A stretch of 13,053 bases of DNA from a bacterium (GTDB lineage: Bacteria > Verrucomicrobiota > Verrucomicrobiia > Opitutales > UBA953): positions 1 to 13,053 of the forward strand of contig RFOO01000011.1 of the NCBI GenBank assembly GCA_009926645.1, written 5' to 3'. Below, in pieces: positions 8,477-13,053 of the stretch (positions within the stretch are counted from its first letter, which is position 1; the number at the start of each line of letters is the position of its first letter). The notes beneath the pieces are model-generated. The model was not told the DNA's origin, ran no database searches, and saw nothing but the letters and a program-made list of their open reading frames with translations. Both the position numbers and the translations under genes were made by a program.

Positions 8477-9517
8477 TTAGGCAAACTGGCGCAGGAAGCG
8501 CAGATCGTTTTGATAAAAATGGCGAATGTCATCGATACCATGCAGCAGCATAGCAATGCGCTCCAAACCGAGACCGAAAGCTAGGCCTGAATACTCTTCA
8601 GGATTTAAACCACAGTTTTTGAGAACAGCTGGATCCACTAAGCCACAGCCCATGATTTCCAACCAACGGTTGGATAGACGACCAAGATTCGGTGAACGCA
8701 AATCCATCTCAAAACTAGGCTCAGTGAAGGGGAAGAAAGAGGGTCGTAAACGGATCTCAGCCTCTGGACCGAACGTCTCTTTAACAAAGAAATCGAGAAC
8801 ACCGCGAAGATCGGCCAGAGTAACGTTGTGGTCGATCCAAAGTCCTTCCACTTGATGAAAATTAGCCGAGTGTGTTGCGTCAACGGCATCGCGTCGAAAA
8901 CAACGTCCAGGAGCCACGATACGCAAAGGTGGTTTACGATTTAACAGGGTGCGAATCTGGACACTCGAGGTATGCGTACGAAGTACTAAAGCCTCTTGGC
9001 CACGTCGTGGAGCATCGGCAGATTGAAAACTTTGGGGCAGATAGAGAGTGTCCTGCATATCTCGCGCAGGGTGGTCTGCAGGAGTGTTTAAGGCATCGAA
9101 ACAATGCCATTCTGTTTCAATCTCTGGACCCTCCGCTACGGTAAAACCCAATTTACGAAAAGTGGCTAAAATTCGCTCGCGCGTTTGCGACAGAGGATGA
9201 TGTTGCCCTGCAGGCGAATCAATGGCTGGAAGTGTTGGGTCAAGCGGAGTTCCCAAAGTGGCACTAATTTCCGCATCCTCGATTTTTAATAATAGAGTCG
9301 CGAGCAAATCCTCGATCGATTTTTTTGCCTCATTAATCAACTTCCCCATTACTGGACGTTCCTCTTTGGAGAGCGTCGCCATATTTTTCATTAAAGCGGT
9401 AAGACTGCCATTGGGTCCGACAATCCGAGCTTTAAACGCCTCCATCTCTGCCCGTGTTTTAATGACTTGGGCTTCCTGATGGGCTTGGGCGACGAGTTGA
9501 GCTAACGACTGCTGCAT
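8477..9517 (-). CDS. pheS: Phenylalanyl-tRNA synthetase alpha subunit
   Basis: This is the catalytic class II subunit that activates phenylalanine and charges tRNAPhe. With the start at the ATG at 9517 it has 346 residues, close to E. coli (327) and typical bacterial enzymes. An N-terminal coiled-coil arm (about 1-85) is followed by the core: HHPLSQTRERI (106-116), EGPEIE (129-134), RTHTSSVQIR (180-189), motif 2 with GRCFRRDAVDATHSANFHQVEG (204-225) and motif 3 GLAFGLGLERIAML (311-324). A longer frame reaches an ATG at 9604, adding 29 residues. I reject that start because the extension runs through a GC-rich hairpin, has no family counterpart, and the MQQSLAQLVAQA start matches the usual PheS N-terminus. 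The downstream pheT begins three bases later. Confidence 0.96.
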   Translation of the reverse strand: MQQSLAQLVAQAHQEAQVIKTRAEMEAFKARIVGPNGSLTALMKNMATLSKEERPVMGKLINEAKKSIEDLLATLLLKIEDAEISATLGTPLDPTLPAIDSPAGQHHPLSQTRERILATFRKLGFTVAEGPEIETEWHCFDALNTPADHPARDMQDTLYLPQSFQSADAPRRGQEALVLRTHTSSVQIRTLLNRKPPLRIVAPGRCFRRDAVDATHSANFHQVEGLWIDHNVTLADLRGVLDFFVKETFGPEAEIRLRPSFFPFTEPSFEMDLRSPNLGRLSNRWLEIMGCGLVDPAVLKNCGLNPEEYSGLAFGLGLERIAMLLHGIDDIRHFYQNDLRFLRQFA

Positions 9518-9574
9518 AGGTAAGATTTGTGCGGTTGCTGAGACAATCGGCAAGCGAAAGCACCCAGAAACAAT

Positions 9575-9599
9575 GAGGCCCCAGTCATCCCGGGGCCTC
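9575..9599 (-). terminator. GC-rich hairpin between rplT and pheS (terminator or attenuator)
   Basis: A perfect 8-bp inverted repeat, GAGGCCCC and GGGGCCTC, is separated by 9 bases (9583-9591). Read on the minus strand it lies 21 bases after the rplT stop and about 57 bases before the pheS ATG. It is followed by ATTGTTTCT, which has some T but no clean T-tract. It could be an imperfect intrinsic terminator that lets part of the transcripts through, an attenuator of pheST, or an RNA-stability element. No leader peptide rich in phenylalanine and no T-box elements were seen. Confidence 0.55.
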
Positions 9600-9620
9600 G
9601 TCAAACCAAAGAGGGGTTGT

Positions 9621-9977
9621 TTAGGCGAGGGCAGCCTTGGCCTTGGCTACAATGGCCTCGAAAGCTGGCGCATCGTGGATGGCGAGCTCGCTGAGGTTCT
9701 TGCGGTCAATCGTGATATTGGCCTTCTTCAAACCATTGACGAGACGGCTGTAGCTGATGCCGTGAGGACGGCAGGCGGCATTGAGTCGCACAATCCACAA
9801 TTGGCGGAACGTCGACTTGTTTTTGCGACGATCGCGGTAAGCGAATTTTTGTGCACGTTGTACGGCTTCGAGAGCGTAGACATACAAGCGTGATTTGTTT
9901 CCGAAATAACCCTTCGCTGCACGAATCGCACGACGTTTGCGTGCTTTAGTGGCTGGGCCGTTAGTTGCTCTAGGCAT
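9621..9977 (-). CDS. rplT: 50S ribosomal protein L20
   Basis: L20 is an early-assembly 23S rRNA-binding protein of the large subunit. The 118-residue length is standard. The N-terminal basic tail (MPRATNGPATKARKRRAIRAAKGYFGNKSRLYVYALEAVQRAQKFAYRDRR) matches the family pattern of a long helix that threads into domain I/II rRNA. The globular part shows RQLWIVRLNAACRPHGISYSRLVNGLKKANITIDRKNLSELA, also canonical. It lies 83 bases downstream of rpmI on the same strand, the usual rpmI-rplT pair. The leader immediately before the ATG is A-rich (AAAACTAAAAATACCAAC) and lacks a Shine-Dalgarno. In several bacteria L20 represses its own operon by binding a leader RNA that mimics its rRNA site. Whether that happens here cannot be decided from sequence alone. 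Confidence 0.98.
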   Translation of the reverse strand: MPRATNGPATKARKRRAIRAAKGYFGNKSRLYVYALEAVQRAQKFAYRDRRKNKSTFRQLWIVRLNAACRPHGISYSRLVNGLKKANITIDRKNLSELAIHDAPAFEAIVAKAKAALA

Positions 9978-10006
9978 GTTGGTATTTTTAGTTTTGTTTG
10001 GTTAAT

Positions 10007-10042
10007 GACCTCGGGGTCGCCTTAATGAACACCCGTTCGGTC
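10007..10042 (-). promoter_or_regulatory. Imperfect inverted repeat in the rpmI-rplT spacer (possible L20 control site)
   Basis: Within the 83-base spacer, GACC and GGTC (10007-10010 and 10039-10042) pair around a second nested pair, GGGT and ACCC (10014-10017 and 10031-10034), giving a two-stem hairpin with an internal loop. The position, between L35 and L20 genes, is one where L20 autoregulatory RNA is plausible. The stems are short, there is no T-tract, and no comparison was possible, so the function is a guess. Confidence 0.25.
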
Positions 10043-10060
10043 AAAAGTATTTTAAAAGAC

Positions 10061-10252
10061 TTACGCAAAAGGCATCGAGGCCAGCATCTTCTTTTCAAAA
10101 CCCGAATCAACGCGCTTAGACTTATTAGCACGACGGCGCTGTTTGCGTGACTTGGAACTCAAGAGGTGGCGGGTGTTCGGGGAACGACGCATTACCTTAC
10201 CGGTACCGGTTACCTTAAAGCGCTTGGAGACTGACTTGCGGGTCTTTTGCAT
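10061..10252 (-). CDS. rpmI: 50S ribosomal protein L35
   Basis: L35 is a small, very basic large-subunit protein. The 63 residues fit the family. KTRKSVSKRFKVTGTGKVMRRSPNTRHLLSSKSRKQRRR has the recognisable L35 core (KRFKxTGxGKxxRxxxxxxHxLxxKSxKxxR), followed by a short C-terminal helix. It is the first ribosomal gene of the minus-strand cluster and precedes rplT. In many bacteria infC lies directly upstream; here a peptidase gene on the same strand ends 78 bases upstream instead. The sequence before the ATG (CCCTTTCCGCC) is pyrimidine-rich with no Shine-Dalgarno. A promoter in the 78-base gap is likely but no convincing -10/-35 pair was identified. Confidence 0.96.
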   Translation of the reverse strand: MQKTRKSVSKRFKVTGTGKVMRRSPNTRHLLSSKSRKQRRRANKSKRVDSGFEKKMLASMPFA

Positions 10253-10330
10253 GGCGGAAAGGGTCGGAACAAAGAGGATGGGGGGAGTCTTGTAAAGTGT
10301 GAATTAGCACTTTCCCTAACCTGCCCTAAC
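10253..10330 (-). promoter_or_regulatory. Leader region of rpmI with a small hairpin and a 9-base direct repeat
   Basis: This gap must hold the end of the peptidase transcript and/or the start of the ribosomal one. It contains AAAGTG and CACTTT (10294-10299, 10308-10313), a 6-bp stem with an 8-base loop. Next to it is a tandem CCCTAACCT repeat (10314-10322 and 10324-10332, one base apart) that runs into the peptidase stop codon. Neither has a T-tract. No clear sigma-70 promoter was recognised. Confidence 0.3.
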
Positions 10331-11596
10331 CTAAAGTGGCTTCATTGAGTATAAATGGAAGGTTTTGGACCAGGCATTCTCTGTAGACATTCGCTTTAAT
10401 TCGTGATTCGGACCCCAACTGTCGGTGTATAAAATTTCCTTTTTTTCCGTGTTATATCCGATAATCAGCCGTAAATGACCGCCTCTAGCCTGAGGGTTCC
10501 CCTCTTCAGGACTGATACCCATCTCCACCCCCCAAATCAAGGGTTCACCCCGATCCACTGAGGCGACCACGATTTTTTCGAATCGAGCAATACCCTTTTT
10601 GTCGGTAATTCGAACTTCACGCAGAAGATCCATGTCCATCTTGGGAAGAGTCACATAGAAATTATTCGTGCTCAATTCAGGAGCCGATGAAGCTCCTCCT
10701 TTCTTTTTGGCCGCCTTGATATAATCGCGAACAATGTCGCCAATGAATCCAGAATCGGAGGCCGACTGAATGACTTGAAAGCGCAAAGCAAATCGCGAAG
10801 CGATTCGTTGCATTTGGTTAGTGAATTCGAGCGAACTTGTTCCCGTTTTATTTCCCGTCTGCATCGCTTGAGCGATTTCATTCAGGTCAGCATCTTTGCC
10901 GTAATAACGAATAATGCGTTCAGAAACGGCGACAGCACAATAACCCTTCTCGCCTTGATCTACCATCGGCACAGTACCAATCCACTTATCACCTTCAGGG
11001 TTGGTACGAACTTGGTCGATGGCTTGCCAGGCTTTGGCATCTTTGGTGGCTGATTTCTGTGCATCACCCACCACAACCACGCGCACAAACTCTGATCGAT
11101 ATTCTTGACCTTTCGCGGGATTGGCCCGGGTGCTACTCCACTCTAATCGAGCAATGCCAGCAGGCACTTTCCAAGCTAAACCCTTAGCTCGAATAATACT
11201 GGAAGTCCCCGCAATTGTGGACGGTTGTTTAAATTCTTTTATTAAAGACAACCGAACTTTCTCAACCAAGGCTTCGAATTTTTCCCGACCAATCTCACCG
11301 CTATCGCCATTGGCATAAAGTAAAAGAGTCAATTCATTCTGACCTGACGCAAAGCGCATCACCGACTCCACGAGAGGCAACTGAAGGAATTGCGTTGGGA
11401 TTTTTTTCCCATCGATACGGGCCGAGTCTTTCTGCGATGAATTTAAAATATACTGAGGGTATTTCTGAATAAACTGTTCAGCCGTAACTTTAGACAAATC
11501 TTTATCGGAAAGGACTGAGTCCAGTACGAGACTTTCTGCCTTCAGTCCAAGCGTGAGAAGCCAAGCAATGATTAACCCTCGAATCATGCCAATCAT
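10331..11596 (-). CDS. Secreted C39-like (papain-fold) cysteine peptidase, putative
   Basis: A 421-residue protein with a probable signal peptide (MIGMIRGLIIAWLLTLGLKAES; cleavage near residue 20-22), so it is exported. Residues about 25-200 form a region I do not recognise. From about 205 a peptidase domain is visible: GTVPMVDQGEKGYCAVAVSERIIRYYG supplies the oxyanion Gln214 and nucleophile Cys220, GGHLRLIIGYN supplies His374, and ILYTDSWG supplies Asp392. The Gln-Cys-His-Asp order and the GHxxxxxGY and DSWG contexts fit the C39-like/papain clan. The substrate is unknown, and there is no neighbouring ABC exporter or bacteriocin precursor, so a C39 leader-peptide role is not supported. The start could also be the ATG at 11587. 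It is divergent from the peroxiredoxin gene with 85 bases between them, and ends 78 bases before rpmI. Similar predicted secreted proteins are, from memory, common in Verrucomicrobiota. Confidence 0.8.
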   Translation of the reverse strand: MIGMIRGLIIAWLLTLGLKAESLVLDSVLSDKDLSKVTAEQFIQKYPQYILNSSQKDSARIDGKKIPTQFLQLPLVESVMRFASGQNELTLLLYANGDSGEIGREKFEALVEKVRLSLIKEFKQPSTIAGTSSIIRAKGLAWKVPAGIARLEWSSTRANPAKGQEYRSEFVRVVVVGDAQKSATKDAKAWQAIDQVRTNPEGDKWIGTVPMVDQGEKGYCAVAVSERIIRYYGKDADLNEIAQAMQTGNKTGTSSLEFTNQMQRIASRFALRFQVIQSASDSGFIGDIVRDYIKAAKKKGGASSAPELSTNNFYVTLPKMDMDLLREVRITDKKGIARFEKIVVASVDRGEPLIWGVEMGISPEEGNPQARGGHLRLIIGYNTEKKEILYTDSWGPNHELKRMSTENAWSKTFHLYSMKPL

Positions 11597-11681
11597 TTAG
11601 AAACCATAACCCAAAAGAGCAAACCACGAAAAAAGCTCTGAGTAACTTGCTCTTACCTCTTTTACCCCAAAAACTCCTCCC
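11597..11681. promoter_or_regulatory. Divergent intergenic region between the peptidase and peroxiredoxin genes
   Basis: Both flanking genes start here and point away from each other, so promoters for both should lie in these 85 bases or inside the genes. An AGAGC/GCTCT inverted repeat (11616-11620 and 11635-11639) spans an A-rich loop. A second imperfect pairing involves GAGTAA (about 11640-11645) and TTACCTC further right. Neither is long enough to name an operator. No strong -10/-35 pair was recognised on either strand. Confidence 0.35.
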
Positions 11682-12161
11682 ATGCTAAAGTTAGGAACTA
11701 AACCCAAACTAAACTTCATCGTAGACGCTCTATTAGAGGGTAAGGTTGTGCAGAAACCTTTGGCTGACCTCCTTAAAGGACAAGCGACGGTGGTTTCGGT
11801 TTACATGCGAAACAATACCTCGGCCTGCGATAAGCAAACAAAAGAGCTCGAAAAAAATCAGCAAGTCATTGGTAAACATGGATTTAAATTAATTGCCGTC
11901 TCCCGAGACCCCATTACCTCTCACAGTAAATATGCACAAAAGCATGGCTATGACTTTACCCTTGTTGCCGACCCTGAGGATCAATTTTCCAAAGCCATGG
12001 ATGCCATTGTCGAAAAATCAATGTATGGAAAAAAATACCTCGGGCCCGCCCGTGCTGCCTACCTTTTCGACGTCCAAGGCAAACTCCTTGGCATCATCTC
12101 TAAAGTCGATGCAGCCAAACACGGTGAGCAGATTCTCCAGGCCATCAGGGCACTGAAGTAA
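11682..12161 (+). CDS. Single-cysteine peroxiredoxin, BCP/AhpC-TSA family
   Basis: A 159-residue thioredoxin-fold peroxidase, predicted cytoplasmic with no signal peptide, expected to reduce hydrogen peroxide or alkyl hydroperoxides. The strand-helix order fits BCP-type peroxiredoxins: VVSVYMRNNTSACDKQTKEL carries Thr46 and the presumed peroxidatic Cys49 (TxxC), FKLIAVSRDPITSHSKYAQKHGYDFTLVADPEDQFSKAM is the usual middle, and MYGKKYLGPARAAYLFDVQGKL contains the conserved Arg near 123. The usual TPGC is TSAC here. Cys49 is the only cysteine in the protein; the position five residues later, which holds the resolving Cys in E. coli Bcp, is Lys54. It should therefore work as a 1-Cys enzyme needing an external thiol. 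It starts with ATG without a Shine-Dalgarno and is followed by infC on the same strand, perhaps co-transcribed. Confidence 0.88.
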   Translation: MLKLGTKPKLNFIVDALLEGKVVQKPLADLLKGQATVVSVYMRNNTSACDKQTKELEKNQQVIGKHGFKLIAVSRDPITSHSKYAQKHGYDFTLVADPEDQFSKAMDAIVEKSMYGKKYLGPARAAYLFDVQGKLLGIISKVDAAKHGEQILQAIRALK

Positions 12162-12181
12162 CATTAAGTTATTAAATGTTA
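12159..12181 (+). terminator. AT-rich hairpin over the peroxiredoxin stop codon (weak terminator candidate)
   Basis: TAACATT and AATGTTA (12159-12165, 12175-12181) form a perfect 7-bp stem with a 9-base loop. The 5' arm includes the stop codon. The stem is AT-rich and is followed by ATTG without a T-tract, so it is a poor intrinsic terminator. It may instead mark the boundary of the infC promoter region or be chance in AT-rich sequence. Confidence 0.25.
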
Positions 12182-12255
12182 ATTGTAATCGGTGCTTGAA
12201 TCTCGGGCGTGAAACGGTGAGGTTATCACCACTACGTCACGTCCGAAGTTATCTA
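12162..12255 (+). promoter_or_regulatory. infC upstream region
   Basis: This 94-base gap between the peroxiredoxin stop and the infC ATG is AT-rich at its left end. A TTGAAT at 12196 could be a -35 element, but no matching -10 at good spacing was seen. The bases before the ATG (GAAGTTATCTA) contain no Shine-Dalgarno. Either infC has its own weak promoter here or it is read from the peroxiredoxin gene. Confidence 0.25.
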
Positions 12256-12930
12256 ATGGCCACGCCTTATCGCCCGAACAGCCCTCGCCCCAACTCGTCC
12301 TCGAATCAACCCCAGCGTCCTGCACAAAGGAGTCGCGAGGACAAGGGCCCCAGACGAAACGATCGAATCCGTGCTCCGGAGGTTCGGGTTATTTCACCTA
12401 AAGGAGAGATGCTAGGCATTATGCCTACTCCTAAAGCTCTCGAGCTCGCGAATGAGTTTGGCGTCGATTTAATTGAAATTGCTGCCAGCGCTAATCCGCC
12501 CGTTTGCAAACTAATCGAATACGGCAAATACCTCTACGAAGAAGCCAAGAAACATAAACACCAGAAAACGGCTTCGAAAGTTAAAGAGTTAAAATTACGC
12601 CCTCGTATCGATATTCATGATTTAATGATCAAAGTTCGCCGGGCTGAAAATTTCCTGTATCACGGCCACAAAGTGAAGTTGCTTCTGCAATATCGTTTTC
12701 GTGAACTTGAGCACCCCGAAATTGGAATGGATACGATGAATCGTGCGATTGCCGAATTATCCCATATTTCCACTTGCGATAATGTGCCGAAGCGGGCGGG
12801 ACGTGCCATCGTTGTCGGCCTAACGCCCTTGCAAGCTAACCGTCGTAAACTCATTCATAATGCAGAGCCCGCCGAAGACGATTTAGAAGACGATTCTGGC
12901 GTGGATAACGGAGAAAACGATCCGGAGTAA
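12256..12930 (+). CDS. infC: Translation initiation factor IF-3
   Basis: IF3 binds the 30S subunit, prevents premature 50S joining and checks the start codon-initiator tRNA match. With the ATG at 12256 it has 224 residues against about 180 in E. coli. The IF3 body runs from about 34 to 193. The N-domain has RRNDRIRAPEVRVISPKGEMLGIMPTPKALELANEFGVDLIEIA and PPVCKLIEYGKYLYEEAKK; a lysine-rich linker follows; the C-domain has VKELKLRPRIDIHDLMIKVRRAENFLYHGHKVKLLLQYRFRELEHPEIG. The extra length is a Pro/Ser/Arg-rich N-terminal tail (1-33) and an acidic C-terminal tail (204-224, EPAEDDLEDDSGVDNGENDPE), both probably disordered. An upstream in-frame TTG at 12196 would add 20 residues with no family match, so I prefer the ATG. 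No AUU/AUC-type autoregulated start was identified with confidence. It is not next to rpmI-rplT, which is unusual. Confidence 0.96.
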   Translation: MATPYRPNSPRPNSSSNQPQRPAQRSREDKGPRRNDRIRAPEVRVISPKGEMLGIMPTPKALELANEFGVDLIEIAASANPPVCKLIEYGKYLYEEAKKHKHQKTASKVKELKLRPRIDIHDLMIKVRRAENFLYHGHKVKLLLQYRFRELEHPEIGMDTMNRAIAELSHISTCDNVPKRAGRAIVVGLTPLQANRRKLIHNAEPAEDDLEDDSGVDNGENDPE

Positions 12931-12937
12931 TTATTCA

Positions 12938-13053
12938 GTGAAAACGATCACTGGTAGATTTTTCTCGATTTTTACACTCTTAGTTTTTGCTTTTGCCGTA
13001 CAAGTTCGGGCTGACAGCACCGTTTTACTGGATGACTCCTTGCGGCAATTAGG
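12938..13053 (+). CDS. N-terminus of a putative secreted protein, cut by window edge
   Basis: An open frame begins with GTG at 12938, seven bases after the infC stop, and stays open to the window end (38 complete codons). The product starts MKTITGRFFSIFTLLVFAFAVQVRADSTVLLDDSLRQL: a basic n-region, a hydrophobic core of about 14 residues and a plausible signal peptidase I site after VRA (about residue 24). GGAG lies ten bases upstream of the GTG, the closest thing to a Shine-Dalgarno in this window. Too little is visible to name a family. The short gap suggests co-transcription with infC. Confidence 0.7.
   Translation, partial: MKTITGRFFSIFTLLVFAFAVQVRADSTVLLDDSLRQL

Noticed and set aside
9518..9604. 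29-residue N-terminal extension of PheS from the ATG at 9604
   Set aside because: It runs through the GC-rich hairpin, has no counterpart in PheS proteins, and the internal ATG at 9517 matches the family N-terminus.
9740..9760. Possible phenylalanine leader peptide or T-box controlling pheST
   Set aside because: No Phe-rich short frame and no T-box or specifier-loop features were seen upstream of pheS; the only structure there is the hairpin at 9575-9599.
10314..10332. CCCTAACCT tandem repeat as a CRISPR-like or iteron element
   Set aside because: Only two copies, one base apart, and overlapping a stop codon; too little for an array or origin.
12196..12255. infC start at TTG 12196
   Set aside because: The extra 20 residues have no IF3 similarity and an ATG is available at 12256; the stretch is more likely leader.
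1..13053. A defence, mobile or biosynthetic gene system
   Set aside because: No transposase, integrase, nuclease pair, toxin-antitoxin pair, repeats or att-like duplications were found; the genes are housekeeping or singletons.

Overview
The window reads as an ordinary chromosomal housekeeping segment of a bacterium of moderate GC content. The best guess is Verrucomicrobiota or a neighbouring PVC-type lineage. That rests on the look of the ribosomal, IF3 and cysteine-peptidase proteins and on the gene order, not on a search, and is held at moderate confidence. There is no sign of mobile elements, CRISPR arrays, tRNA or rRNA genes.

Left part (about 1-10252, all minus strand). Read in the direction of transcription, the order is rpmI (L35), rplT (L20), pheS, pheT, gatC, gatA, gatB, a small membrane protein, then priA, which runs off the left edge. 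From pheS to the membrane protein the genes are packed with gaps of 2-3 bases or 4-base ATGA overlaps, so they look like one translation-coupled operon. It supplies phenylalanyl-tRNA synthetase and the GatCAB amidotransferase that makes Gln-tRNAGln and/or Asn-tRNAAsn. A strong 8-bp GC-rich hairpin lies between rplT and pheS and may attenuate or separate the ribosomal part from the synthetase part. The membrane protein carries the C-terminal signature of the Mpv17/PMP22 family, best known from eukaryotic organelle membranes.

The main anomaly is gatA. Its frame breaks at a run of six G (minus strand; 4920-4925). About 17-18 residues that homologues have between the amidase core and the GATIVEV segment are absent, and the remainder continues in the -1 frame. 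This is either a real lesion in a normally important gene or a sequence/assembly error.

Right part (10331-13053). A minus-strand secreted papain-like (C39-type) cysteine peptidase is divergent from a plus-strand single-cysteine peroxiredoxin of the BCP/AhpC-TSA class. The peroxiredoxin is followed by infC (IF3, with disordered N- and C-terminal extensions) and the start of a secreted protein cut by the window edge. infC is normally directly upstream of rpmI-rplT. Here it is about 2 kb away on the other strand.

Almost no start codon in the window has a Shine-Dalgarno sequence, and several leaders are A- or pyrimidine-rich, so SD-independent initiation may be the rule here. I did not find a convincing new multi-gene system. 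The items most worth checking are the gatA break, the bacterial Mpv17-like gene and the relocated infC.
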